Shown here piece after piece: positions 35,420 through 47,800 of a stretch of DNA of 64,000 nucleotides. A program made the translations under genes and the position numbers. The notes under the pieces are model-generated. The model saw nothing but the letters and a program-made list of their open reading frames with translations, was not told where the DNA came from and did not search any database. How positions within the stretch are numbered: position 1 is the stretch's first letter; every line of letters starts with the position of its first letter. This DNA is from Cycas panzhihuaensis (taxonomy: Eukaryota; Cycadophyta), in NCBI GenBank assembly GCA_023213395.1, contig CM041465.1:21080001-21144000 (forward strand), read 5' to 3'.

Positions 35420-35519
35420 ATCTTCAGCATGCTTCATCTTCTCAACCCTAGAGTAAGGGGAAGAGAGTTATCCATATGCTCAAATCTACCTCTTTATGTG
35501 TGGTCACTAGATCTCAAGT
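35420..35519 (+). repeat. Right copy of ~100-bp gypsy duplication flanking copia C
   Basis: Matches 27183-27282. The frame (GKRVIHML, VVTRSQ) continues from here into the protease, so this copy joins the right half of gypsy2. Confidence 0.85.
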
Positions 35520-37290
35520 TGTTAAGGATGCTACCAAAGCCTCCACATCCCAACAAAACCCTTTAGAAAATAATCTACCCATATAAATGCCTGTGATCCC
35601 TAAGATTATCCTCATCCATCCTAGATGATATGATTTCTAAAGAGCACTTCCCCAACTAATTTGAAAAGAGAAGTCATTATTAATTATTGATGAGCTCCAT
35701 ACTGTAGCTGTAAGAATGTCCATAATGGGAATCTTGTGAAGTTACCCTGAGCAATACACTCTCCTTTTTGAGGCCCTAGGTCAAGTCGATACTCTTATCC
35801 ATGCCTTAGGGGCTACCCCAAAATAGGAACCCCTCATTTCATTTAATCCCCAAGATCTCCTTTCTTTTGATGAACAAAAGAGACCTTGGTGATACCCAGT
35901 TATGATTGCCATCAATACACTTAATTGTACCATTGAGAGGATTGTTATAGCCAATGGGTCTTTAGTTAACACTATTCCCTTGCATATAATAGAAGATTTA
36001 GGCATAGCGGCCCCCGAACTTATCCCATGGCATTGTCAAGGAAACAATGGTAATGAGAAGATGCCCTTGGCTTTTGTTTCAATCCCTCTTACCCTTAAGG
36101 ACAAGATGATCCTTACCAATATGGTAGTACTTGATGTTAATGTGGATTATAACCTCCTTTTGGAATGCCCATGGCTTGATCAAATGGAAGTCGTATACTC
36201 ATCCCACTAGGGATAACTCAAATTCATCCATGAAGGGCAAATGAAAGTTGTTCCCCGTAATCCCCCTCCTATTCATTCATCCCATAGATCATGCCAAGTG
36301 GCATGTGAGTTGCCCAAGGGTGGTATAGGTTTGTCTATCCCTTTTGCAACTCATTTCATTAATGCCCCTTACATTCATAAAATGGAGGAAGGACCTCCCC
36401 CTTCCTCCTTAAACTTGATCTGCTTCATCCTTATCGGTGTAGGGAGCTATAGATACCTCATTGTCTTGAGTGACCCTGAGTCTGATGATGAGTGTAAGGA
36501 ACCTCCTCACCTCATATCCTTCCTAAATGTCTATAGAGGGCAATCTTCCCATCCTCCTCTAGTAGATCGTACCATTCCTTCTTCACCTTAGGAATTAACC
36601 ATAGCTACTCTCATAGTAAGTGTAAATTCCTATCCTACTTCATCTCCTCCCTCTCCTCGAGATCTGATGTCCCTCATAGATGATAAGGATAGGGAGTTTC
36701 TATTTTTTTATGATGACTCATTATTGTGCAACTTGAGTCCTAGCTAACCTTGCCCTCCACATGATAGGGCATTACGACATAAGAGGATACCTTCTAACTC
36801 ATGTGAGGAGTCCCCTGATTATATCAAGTGGTGGATCAATCACTATGGGCTTGTCAATTCCCATTCACCTCATTCTTCATTCCCATTGAGCAAGACTGTC
36901 CACAGGATGGATTTCTTTGAGAACGATGAGGCCTTACTAGAGTATTTAGCAAGTTATGTGTCTAGTTTCCCTTCTAGGCACCACAAACTTGGTTTCTAGA
37001 AGTGCCTAGCCTTGGGATCACCCCTATTTGACCTAAGTTAATCTAGCTCTTCCCCATTTCCTTTAGTAGACCAAGATCCCTTTTATTTTAAGGAGGGGAA
37101 CGCAATGTATATTAGGATGACTAAGTATATCATCCTTGCCCCTAGTAAGGCCATTAAGGTAGGGGTAGAATATACCCTGAAAGAGATAGAGGAGTACACC
37201 CTCCTTTTCTAGGAGTTTTGTGATGTTTTCACATGGGACTACTCAGATATGAAGGGCATAGATCCCTCTATTGTGATCCATAATCTTACT
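35520..37290 (+). pseudogene. gypsy2 protease and protease-RT linker
   Basis: The N-terminal block IIDELHTVAVRMSIMG lies at about 35680-35730 and matches gypsy1 (LHTVTVGMSLMDVL). The active-site region reads RIVIANGSLVNTIPLHIIED at about 35935-36000: the aspartate of D-N-G-S is replaced (IANGS). VVLDVNVDYNLLLECPWLDQMEVVY follows at 36120-36200. The linker includes 36241-36591 (open 116 codons) and LLEYLASYVS and KAIKVGVEYTLKEIEEYTLLF at 36940-37210. The enzyme would have cut the polyprotein; this copy lacks the catalytic acid. Confidence 0.85.
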
Positions 37291-38560
37291 ACCATTCCAA
37301 ATGCCCACCCCGTGCAGTAGAAGTAGCATTCCCTTCACCCTAAACTCTCTATAGTAGTGAAGATGGAAGTAGAGAAGCTCTTAGATATGGGGTTAATCAC
37401 TCCCATTAACTACCCTAAATAGGTTTCCAAAATTATACCTATTACCAAGAAGAATAGGATGATTCAGATTTGTGTTGATTTCTCAGATATAAATAATATA
37501 TGTCCTAAAGATAACTTCTCTCTCCCATTCATCAATTAAATTATCAATCGAATGATTGGCTTTGAAGTCATGTCCCTAATGGATAACTTCTTTGGATATA
37601 ACCAAATCTAGATCTCCCTTAAAAATTGCCACAAAATGGCCTTCACTACCATGTGAGGTATATTTGCCTACAAAGTTATACCCTTTGGATTGAAGAATAC
37701 AAGTGCCACTTCTCAAAGGGCAATGCACTTTGTCTTTCACAACCTAATCAACAAAACTCTTGGGGTCTTCATGGATGACATGATGGGCCTCTCTCGTAGA
37801 AGAACTGACCATCCCATCGACTTGCATGCCATCTTCCTAAGATGCCATAAGTATCATGTTAGCATGAATCTACTTAAATACATCTTTGCAGTTACAGATA
37901 GAAAACTCTTAGGGTTCTTTGTTTCTATATAAGGGATCTAGATGGACCCTGATAAGATTAAAGCCATTATTGATATGCCTCCCCCAAGAATGTAATAATA
38001 GATCAAGTCATTCTTAGGAAGATTAGGGTTCTTATAATGTTTCTTGGTAGACTTTTCCATAAATACTAAGCCCTTAATCAACCTATTAAATAATAGAGCT
38101 CCATTCCTATGATCTCCCAAAGCTCAAGAGGTGTTTCAAGAGCTCAAGAAAGCCCTTGTATCTGCCCCTATTTTGGCACCTCCTATTTTTGACCACCCAT
38201 TTATTTTATACACCTCAGCCATTGATGAGTCTTTGGGAGCTATGTTAGCCCAAGAAGATGATTCTAGGACTGATAACTATATATTTTATTAGTTGTATAT
38301 TGGTGATGGCTGAGTTAAACTACACACCTGCTGAGAAGGAATGCTTAGCCTTGGTCCATATAGCCAAGAAATTCAGACACTATCTCCTCAAGAATATACA
38401 TATATGATTGTATAATCAGATCAATTGAGATACCTTCTAATTCAATTAGATTTAAGTGAGAAGATGGGAAAATGAGGTATCCTCCTCTAATAGCATGATC
38501 TTAGGATTATCAATAGGAAGTCCAAGAAAGGAATAGTGGTCACCAAGCAACTAGTTGACA
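37291..38560 (+). pseudogene. gypsy2 reverse transcriptase and RNase H
   Basis: RT blocks in order: KMEVEKLLDMGLITPINYP (37360-37420), IPITKKNRMIQICVDFSD, CPKDNFSLPFIN, GFEVMSLMDNFFGYNQI, VIPFGLKNTSATSQRAMHFV (37675-37740) and the catalytic VFMDDMMGLS (37765-37795). The connection has KLLGFFVSI and IKSFLGRLGFL. RNase H follows from about 38170 with FDHPFILYTSAIDESLGAMLAQEDD and LSPQEYTYMIV near 38400. The FMDD variant is shared with gypsy1. Several TAG codons replace Gln or Trp. Confidence 0.9.
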
Positions 38561-38599
38561 CTCCTATTTTGAACCTTTCTAACCTCCCAGTTAATGATT

Positions 38600-39960
38600 C
38601 ATTGCCTAACAAATCCATCTTAGCCCTCTAGTGGTCGTCCCCCCATCCATTAGTTGATAACGAATGGTATGGGGACATCATGTGATACCTCACCCATTAG
38701 TAATACCCACCTAATGCTAGTAATAAGGTGAGGTCACATATTAGGGCCACCTCGCATCAATACATCCTTGTACAAGACATGTTGTATAAGAGGTATTTTA
38801 ATGGAATCCTCCTCCATTGCATTAACCCTAATGAAATGAGTCAAGTTCTCTATGAATTTCATAATGGGATTTGTGGAGGCCACTTTAGAGGCCAATCTAC
38901 AGTTGAAAGGATCCTTTGCATGGTATACTACTATCCATCCTTATTTAAGGATGCCCATGCCCATGTTCAACATTGTTGTAAGTGTTAGGAACATGCAAAT
39001 GTTATACACTTACCTTTAGAAGCCCTACACCCTATCATATCCCCATGGCCTTTCTCTTGATCATATTCTTATGGCCTTTCTCTTAATGGGGATTGGATCT
39101 CATTGGGGCTATTATGCCCCCCTCTTCCTCTCAACATAAATTCATCCTTACAATGATGGAGTATTTCACTAAATGGGTGGAAGCAATCCCATTATCCTCG
39201 AAAACCAATAAAATAATTGCCATAATCATATATCAACATATTATCTATCATTTTGGAGTCCATGATATCTTAATCATAGATAATGAGACCACTTTTTGTA
39301 ACAAGGAGATTATGAACTATGTAAGAAGTTTAAAATTTCTTACAAAATATTGTCCCTTTACTACCCCAGGCTAATGGCCAAATTGGGTCATTTAATAAGA
39401 CTCTGATCACTATCTTGAAGAAAACCATCTCCCAATCTAAATGTGATTAGCATCTGTAACTCTACTCTGCCTTATGGGCCTATCATACTTCCATCTGCAC
39501 TGCAACATGGATGACCCCATTTTCTCTTATGTATAGAATTGAGGCAGTTCTCCCATTAGAGGTTGATACCCTCTCTTTGAAAGTTTCACTTAGAGGTCTC
39601 ATTGATAAGGAATCATGCTACTAGTCTTGCCTCTTATACCTCGAGGCCTTAAATTAGAAGCATTTAGCCACTTACTAAGCGAACCTTACTTCCAAGGCTA
39701 GGGTACATAAGATATGTGACTGACATCTGAGTCCTTGTCCCTTAAACCATGGGGACCACATCCTCAAGCTCAAGTACCTCCATGATCATCTATCCAAGTT
39801 TGGGCCCAAATGGATTACCTCCTTTATCATCCTTGAGAGCCTTGATAATGGCATGTATAGGATAGTGATGTTGGAGAGTCTTGAATTTGATAGTCATAAA
39901 CAACAAATTCCTAAAGAATCTTTATATATGATCCTTTCTACTTATGAGTAGAATAGTCAC
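38600..39960 (+). pseudogene. gypsy2 integrase
   Basis: The zinc-binding domain is open at 38728-38988 (LYEFHNGICGGHFRGQSTVE ... AHVQHCCKC; H-H-C-C pattern). The core follows: MDLIGAIMPPSSSQHKFILT, YFTKWVEAIPLSS and HDILIIDNETTFCNKEI at 39093-39310, then PQANGQIGSFNKTL near 39360-39400, where the catalytic Glu of the usual NGQVEA is Gly. Typical late blocks are LWAYHTSICTATWMTPFSLM and AVLPLEVDTLSL (39475-39580), and the end is DSHKQQIPKESLYMILSTYE at about 39885-39950. It would have joined element DNA to the genome. Confidence 0.9.
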
Positions 39961-40869
39961 TTTCCTTCACTCCAAAATAAGCCTAAACTACAACTCTAGG
40001 CATACCATTCTTCCTACTAGTCAAAGGTATGATGGTTATTTGGGTGGCTCTCTATCCTATTGATTTTATTATTTTTGTGTTATACATGCTTCCCCTCTTT
40101 TCTAAAGGAGTCCTTTTCCTTACTCCTAGTTAGGCAAGTGAACCACATTCACTTTTGAGCGGGGATCACCCCCTAACCTAGGCCCTCTTTATTTGGGTAT
40201 CTGTGCCCCTAGCTACTGCTTTCTTTATAGAACCACCTTGTTCTATTTAAGGAACATGTGTGCCCTCCTCACCTATCCCCATACGTAACCACTCACTATA
40301 TATATATGGCGATCATGTGTTCTTAGTGTGAGTGTGGTGTTACATAAAAGAAAGCACATGAGCATGACCTATATGTAATGCAATCAAAACTATAATGAAG
40401 TGGTTGAATTTAACTAACTAAGTGCATCATCCATCGTATATCCATGTACTCACATCCATGCATACCCATATCCATTATAATCTCTGATCATAAATAAAAT
40501 GAATAACATTATAAATAAAATACATAACCTCATAAACCAAAAGAAACAACATCATCATATATTAAAATGGGATACCAATGTATCCTTGTCTATATATACA
40601 TAAAATTTATATATGATACAACATGATCAATATAGTACATCATCTTGGTAGTGTGCTTAAGAAATTCAGAATCCCTATAGGGAGGAGTATAATCAAGTAT
40701 TTGTGCAAGGTAAAGAAACTCCCTAGAGGTATGAAGCTTTCCCACTAAAACCCATAGTACAATAATCTCCTAAGCATTGTATCCTCATGGGGTACCATCT
40801 ACTAGCCTGCCTTATCCCTTGTCAAGAGACCACATCCCTCCCAGGCTCCTCTGACATCTCCATGAGCTC
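39961..40869 (+). other. Noncoding stretch after gypsy2 integrase
   Basis: No frame recognised. It includes a TA-rich run near 40295-40310 and AT-rich sequence at 40480-40640. Confidence 0.6.
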
Positions 40870-43010
40870 TTAGCCTCGCTCTCCTCATCTCGTACCCTCT
40901 ACTGGGTTGTTGTCATCATATGGGTCCTACTACATGATGACTAAGTAGCCATTTAGTTGATCAAGTAGTTGTACTACTCTTGTAAGTGATCCCTCTTAGT
41001 CAAGGCATAATCTTGCTCCCTCTCCATCCTATCGAGCCTCTCCTCCAGCATCGCAACCTATACTTTGTCTCTTATATCCACCATTGCCCCTTGTGGCTAG
41101 GTCTCTAGCTCTCGCAACTGGCTTTGCAATAGGTCGCTCTTGACCTATAAGTGGTCCCTCTCCATCTGTAGTCCATCCCAATCATGTTGTAGCTAGCTCA
41201 CCCTCACCCGGTACTCCTGAGTCTCTATGGCCCATATGTCCCATGCTCATGTCAAAGAAGCAAATATTGTTGTGTGTGGCCCTGTTGATCAAGGCTCCTT
41301 AATGTATATGATGGGAGGTTGTCCCTCCTCATATACTTATAGGAATAACTTATGAAACACCTCCTCTACTAGCCTTGCCACCTTAGCTTTACCTGCCAAA
41401 TCATTCATGCCATGTGTTAGTCTAAAATATACATAGTAGCATATCAAAATACAAGTATAAATATCTAAGGAAGTAGTAAGTAATTAGATCAAAAGCTAAA
41501 GATACCATTAAGGGAGAATCTCATCTCCTTGAATAGTTAGCTCCTCCTATGTCACTACCTCCTCTCCTACTACTCCCTCAGCTACTGTCTCTACCTCATC
41601 AACCCCTGATACCTCCTCCTCACCCTCATCATAAGCTATTAGGACATCTCCTTTGTCTACCCCCTCAGCTCCAACGACCCCTCCCTTGCTTGTAACTATC
41701 ACTGCCTCTACTACTACTACTATAACTACCACTTCATTTGGGACTCTACTGGAATCTCCCTCCCCTACCTCCATGCCTCCCTCTAGCCCTACTACAACAC
41801 CTCTATATCATTCCTCCTCATCTCCACCATCCTTAGGGTCATCATTTAAATCCCCTCCCTCCTCATCGCTCACCCAGTGCATCACATAATAGGGATATAT
41901 TGTGTAGTCATTAAGGGTGAGCATATCTAGCGAGGTAGCTTCCACAAAGTGTCTCATATGTACTTAGTCCTCAGTGCCCTAAAAGTATGTCTACCATCTA
42001 TGTACTATGGGCATGATGGTAGATATCAGGTGGGGTCCTCCTACTGGGGATACTCCTTTAAAGTGATCAAAGAACTAACATTACGATAGTATGCAGTAAG
42101 AAAAACCATCTCTCATAGATGTTCTGATCTGATCTAATTGGGCCATCACATTAGCTATTTTTAGTACAGCCTAGTCAAATCTCTACCCTACCTCACACCT
42201 TCGTGTGGTAGCCATCCAACCACTAGGAATACCCCTATAGTTCTATTTCTAGGAAATATAGAATAGAATGGTGAATGTGATGAACTTCCTCACCTGAGGA
42301 ACCTAGACATAACCATTGACTATATGGATATCCCTATCTAATCCCACCTACTCCTGCTAGTGAAGAATTTGGCCAACTCTTGATAGGTGACATTCGTGCT
42401 AGGCAAGATGCCTAATTAAGCTAGTGTGCCTCTAACTAGTACCCTAAGTATCCTCCAAATATCCTTAAGAGTAATGTTGACATCTCCTAACTATGGGAAA
42501 TGGAAAACATACATCCTTCTATCCTAGTGTAATACTATATCTATTAGGTGCCTCCGGTCAGACGTATATTGAGATGTCCTAATGATCTTCAGAAGGTTGT
42601 AATGTCATAGAATGCCCCTCTCCTACTGGATCATCATTTTTATGAAGATAATCATCACCATATTGATGTTTTCGTAGTTATCAACTATAAGAATAGCCTA
42701 TAAATAGTCATAAGTTATGAGTTAGTCCCCATAGCCTAGCTATCATGTCATATCTCCTTTCTAGATGGCCTAGGTTAGATGAAACTAGGCTAAGCGACCA
42801 AAGTAGTAAAGTTTCTATTTTTTTGTCCTTAATAGATCTCTACCCTACATTAATATCTATGGTACCATAGATATTACCGCATGCCCTATTAGATTCTATC
42901 AGGGTCTGTATGGGCCCTGCAATAAATTTGGGTGGACTAAGCTTGGTCCATTAGGACTAAGGTTATATAATACCCTAGTCCTCCCCCTCCCTAGGCCTCT
43001 AGTGAGCTCC
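40870..43010 (-). pseudogene. gypsy2 antisense frame: plant-mobile-domain-like protein with coiled coil
   Basis: A decayed coding region runs opposite to the element. From right to left it shows a block resembling the plant mobile domain of MAIN/PMD proteins: VFHFPxLGDVNITLKDIWRIL at 42441-42515, then TNVTYQELAKFFTSRSRW near 42320-42400, VVGWLPHEGVR near 42200 and FRALRTKYI near 41950. A strongly acidic/Gly-Val linker (DEEGGDLNDDPKDGGDEEE, then open to 41547) covers 41890-41540. A coiled coil follows at 41260-40930 (GLQMERDHL, LLQSQLRELET, VAMLEERLDRMEREQDYALT). Stops sit at Gln/Trp codons as in the sense genes, indicating a former gene. Antisense extra frames are known in Tat-type elements; the mobile-domain call is by motif only. 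Confidence 0.65.
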
Positions 43011-43854
43011 AGGAGGTCCTTATGGCCATTATAGGGTCTAGATTTCACTAAAAATAACACTAAAATCAAATTGTCAAAAAATAAGGCTAGAGAGAAGATC
43101 TATATATCAGATTCAGTCTGATGGTTGCCATCTCTCTACCTTATCCCTAATAGCTCCCTTCTCATCAAAATATAATAATTGAATCTCCTATAGTGAGCCT
43201 ATGAAGGATGGTAAGATCTAGTTGCTTAGAGAAAGGGACTCTAGATTATACAAGTGCCCATGAAAATGAAATCCATTTTTGCCCCTCATTCCCCTTTTAT
43301 TTGTGGGGCCTCTTAAGGCACTGCCTTCATTTCTTCCAAAGGGATAGCCCTCAAGGTCAATTTCTTGGCCTTGTCCCTTTTGCTTTTAGGGCCCTAGCCC
43401 TTTTTTTCCCTAAACTCACCTTTGTTTGCCCTATTTTATGTATTTATGGTGAGGTCCCTCAGCCCAACTCTAGGCATGCCATCTTAATTTTTAAGCTTCA
43501 CTAAAAGCCACTCATGTTTATCCTCTATTAGCTCATTTTAGCATCCTTGATCTATTTCTGCTATCTTTTTAAGCCTTTAAGGCTTTGAATAAGATCCCTT
43601 CCTCATTCCAAGTCCATGTTGGGCTCATTATGATCCCATAAGGTCACCAATAAGTATGTTTCTCTAGTAACTCCTAACCCTCCCATCATGTAGGCCCTCT
43701 GTGAGCCTGGTAGCCTACCCATAGGGCTCTCATATCCCTTCATGGTTGATATATCTAGTTACCTTAAGTTATTACAGCCCCGTTGCCATATTTTTTATCT
43801 TGGAGTAGCTACTAATTATTTTCTTTATAAACCAATCTAAATTTCTACCCTCTC
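43011..43854 (+). other. Spacer between antisense frame and second RNase H
   Basis: No domain recognised. A 98-codon open stretch at 43208-43504 has no clear family signature. The CAACTCTAGGCAT motif at 43463 also occurs near 39992, after integrase. Confidence 0.5.
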
Positions 43855-44290
43855 ACTATGGCTCTTCTCATTTTCACTGATGGTAGTAGTCATAGCAACC
43901 CTGGACCCTCTATAGCCATGTGGATTCTCCACAACCCCTCGAGGAATGATTATATACATTCTAGAGTCTACCTACCTAAGTCTATGAATAATGAAGCTAA
44001 GTACACAGCCATTATCAAAGCCCTCATTGATGCACTATGCTTCTACTGCGGTGTCGTTATTCTCTATTATGACTCTCAAATCATTGTCTCATAACTGACC
44101 TAGGTTTTCTAAGTTTATTACCCATGATTGAGGTCCCTTACCTCGATTACCAAGTCATTATTATCCTCCTTTTCTTTTATGGATATTTTATATATCCCTC
44201 GAGATCATAATGCTAAGGTTGATAGCCTCGTCCATCATATTTTAGAGTGTCACTTACCCTCTCAAGGTGATCTATCATTAGGTTTATAGA
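43855..44290 (+). pseudogene. gypsy2 second RNase H (archaeal-type, aRNH)
   Basis: The frame reads LLIFTDGSSHSNPGPSIAMW, MNNEAKYTAIIKALIDAL, VVILYYDSQIIVS and, after a stop at a Gln position, VFQVYYP ... MDILYIPRDHNAKVDSLVHHIL. The order D (TDGSSxxNPGP), E (NEAKY), D (YDSQ) and a final D (AKVDSL) is that of archaeal/plant-type RNase H rather than the gypsy RNase H fused to RT. The Tat branch of plant gypsy elements is known to carry such an extra domain. All four catalytic acids survive. It lies near the 3' LTR, beyond integrase and the antisense frame. 43858-44094 is open for 78 codons. Confidence 0.88.
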
Positions 44291-44840
44291 CTGACCCTCC
44301 TTCCTTAAGGAATTCAGATCATTGACTAGTCTCCTTAGAACCTTTAAAAGTAGGCCACTAATGAGGTTAAACTATGGTGATCATAGGTTTGTTTCTTTGC
44401 TTCATTCCCACACCATCTGTGACATAATCTTTTGCATATTTGCACTTCATATTTATATATTTTTAGTTTGCATTTATATATTTCTATTTTTTACTATGTT
44501 TTCATTCTATATAATATTTTCATTATATATGGAGGTGATGGGGCAACCCCCCATCCCCTCTCTCTTTTATATTGAACTCTAAGGCATTATATGGCCAACC
44601 CTCATGTCACTTCATCTCCACTTTACATGTATTTTGGGCCTAGGGCTCTATACCCGAAGGAAGGAGTAGGTCGCGCCTCCTTATCCTCTTCCAAATGCAT
44701 GTCCCTACCTACATGATCCATCATGATATTTGCTACTTACCTTAGATGATGACATACTAGCATAGGTAGAGGTTACTGACTTGTTTTATGTTGACAATAT
44801 TCGCCATCATTTGATGCTTCAAGTGACAAGGTTCTACTAC
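44291..44840 (+). other. gypsy2 3' untranslated stretch
   Basis: T-rich at 44420-44530. No recognisable frame. Confidence 0.6.
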
Positions 44841-44850
44841 CAAGGGGGCA
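44841..44850 (+). other. gypsy2 polypurine tract
   Basis: CAAGGGGGCA lies directly before the 3' LTR start TGTTTCC at 44852. Confidence 0.82.
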
Positions 44851-44851
44851 G

Positions 44852-47800
44852 TGTTTCCTAACCACTGAGAATGGGCAGGAGTAGCAACTCTCAGGTAAGC
44901 ATATATATATATTTCTATCCCTCACCTTATCTACTTTTATGACTCATTGATATGTATTTGTGGTTTCAATAGCATGCTATGATTATGCGGCTTATTTACT
45001 ACTTAGTTTGCTTGTCTAGTTCTTACCTGTTCTTGTATCTCAACCTATGAAAATCAAGACCATGGTCATATGGTATTATATAACTTCCAAAAGCACTTCC
45101 CTAGAGCCTCCAAGTACTCGTGAGCCCTTGCAGTCTATCTTACCTTATTTCTAGCCTATTGTATGACTCTTTGGATTGGGTTTTAGTCTGCTTACTCGTC
45201 AATGTCTTTTTACATTAACATTAATGCTTGGTATTTCTTGGCTACTGGGAATGGATTGGATTACCATAACATAGGTATACTTAGTGTTTCCTAGTCATTA
45301 GGAATAGGCAGGAGTGGCATCTCTCAAGTAAGCATAGGTATACATTTCTATCCCTCACCTTATCTACTTTTTTGTCTCACTAAGGTGCATTTATGGTTTT
45401 AGTAGCATACTATGATTACACAACTTGTTTTGTTACTTGGTTTCCTTATTTAGTTCTTATGTGTGATTGTATCTCAGTATATGATGACTAAGACCATGGT
45501 CCTATGGCATTACATTACTCCTAGAATCACCTTCCTAGAATTTACAGGTACTAGTGGACCTCTGTACCCTATCTTATCTCATTTCTAGCAAGTTGTTTGA
45601 CTCCTTGTGTTGGGTTTTACCCTTCTTGCTTATTAATATTTTTTTATAATGACGTTGATGTTTAACCCTAATCTTTTCATGTGTCAAGGAGCCCATCTAC
45701 TACTTAGGGCCCCAAAAATACCTTTCCAACCCTCTAATTTCCATTTTTATACCTCACAGCCTAGTCTTTTATATTATTTTAATGTTATTTTATTTTTTCC
45801 TTTGGTATTTCTCTACCCTGCATCAACGTTTATGGCACTATGCTAAAGTTTGGGGTACCACAAATTTTTCCATGGTGTAATTATGTATTGACTACCATAG
45901 AAAAAAAATAGCCAGATTCATATTTATTATAAATCTAACATGTGCCCAATATGTCTTTCCTACACAAATTGAGTCTTAATAGCTCTAAAACCCTAATTGG
46001 GATACATAACCTAATTTCTGAACTCATTATTATAATCTTAAAATTAGAAAATAACTCTCTTCTCCTATATTCTTCTTCCTCCTCTGGCCCTAAGCTTGGT
46101 AGGTGTAAAAAACTTATTTAAGAGGTATGAATCAAGCATCTTTTAGCAAGACAACTCTCTCTTCATGCTCAACAATATAGCAACAACTGGTTCTTTTGGA
46201 TTCAAAGCCCTTCTCTTCTCCAAATATGCCAAATTCACCAAGAGAAGCATGTTTTGGTCACTATTCCTCTTAGTTATGAGGTAAGTTCAGATTTGAGTAA
46301 GTTTCATGGTCAAAAATAGGTTTCTTTCCATTATTCCTTATTAGATATGATGTTTTTTTTATTCCAATCCTTTTCTTATAGTTTAGCACATATTTTCCTT
46401 TATTTTTACTTAGCAATAAGAGGTAAAACCTCTCATCTCACCTTGCTACCATTGTCCCACCCCTAGTTTTCTACTAGCTAATAGTAAGTCAGGTCTTATG
46501 ATATTTTTGGGAAGGTAAGGAAAACACATATAGCTAGAGTTCTAACTCCCAAAGTCACTTCTCCTAGGGCAACCCCTACTTCTCAAACCTCTTTTGCATC
46601 CTACCCACTACATATGTTAGTAAATCTTGTAGGGTGTGGCTTCACACATATTAGCAACATTGTAATACTTGTAATATTTGCCTTATTTTTTTACCATATG
46701 CATACTTTGCTTGGCTAACCATTTTCATCATCTTCATTACCTATTTTACAATCTTATAGCTTTTATAGCTTTTGTGATATTTGTGACCTTATTTAAACCC
46801 TTATGATTATTTCTCTTAAACCATTTGTTACTACTTATTTTGCTTATACAAGACCCAACCATCAAGGAGGTTCTTCATTCATAGGAGCTAGCCATTTTGA
46901 GGCTGCCCTCTCCTCTTTCTCTTAAACTGCCTTTTCCCTTTCATGGTTGCATAAGAATATTAATTTGTGTAAGAAAAGTAACATATTGATTGTCATTATT
47001 TTTATTTTGTCACATGAAGTAAACTTCTATTCCCACCTTTATGAGACATAGATGCACAACCATATACATGTATATATGCATTTGTTACTTGTGAGGGTTT
47101 GCTCATGTGTAAGACAAGACATTCTCCTAGGCAAGTAAGGTTGCATCATAACAAAGAGGTACACTTCTCCCTTTTTAATTTATTTTTCTCTTTTCTTTTG
47201 AATCATTCCATTTTCAAATTCTTTTGCTTTGGAGATATTCTGGGGAAGATAAGAAGGCCCCTTTCATCTACAACACTTGCTACAATTTGGGATATGAAGT
47301 TACCAACGAGGAAGATGCAGGAAGAAGGAGTGTGCTACCTCACCAACCAATGTGTTTTCTAGTGCACTTCTTACAAACCCTCTCTACTTTGTCACTTTGT
47401 TCCCCTTTCCTAAAAAGGGAAATATACATATGCATGCATGTAGATAGTAGCTCTCTTTTTATATATTTGCACTTTTAGGAGAGAAAAAAAAGGAATACAT
47501 ATATACATATACTCTCATCTTCTTTCTCTATCCCTTTTATGAAAAGAATAAAATAAGAAAGATTTTCTTTCTTTCATTTGCATATGTATGCACTTATAAA
47601 AGTGTAAGTGAAACCTTGAGCCAACTTTTTCCCTTACATTAAAAATCACCATATAAGCATTCTCTTCTCCTTTTCTCATCTCACATGCATGCAGAAACAA
47701 GATATGAATAGATGTATTTTCCTTTTGTAGAGAAAATAATAGATTAGGAAAAGATTCCTCCTTCCATAAACTTCATCCCTTCTCTTCTCATCTTGTATAT

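Noticed and set aside
41653-41889. Plus-strand Ser/Thr/Pro-rich frame as a cell-wall-like protein
   Set aside because: It is the reverse of the acidic, Val/Gly-rich linker of the antisense frame, which fits between the mobile-domain and coiled-coil blocks.
43208-43504. 98-codon plus frame as a gene
   Set aside because: No motif, no match to the other gypsy copies here, and it lies in a spacer of a decayed element.
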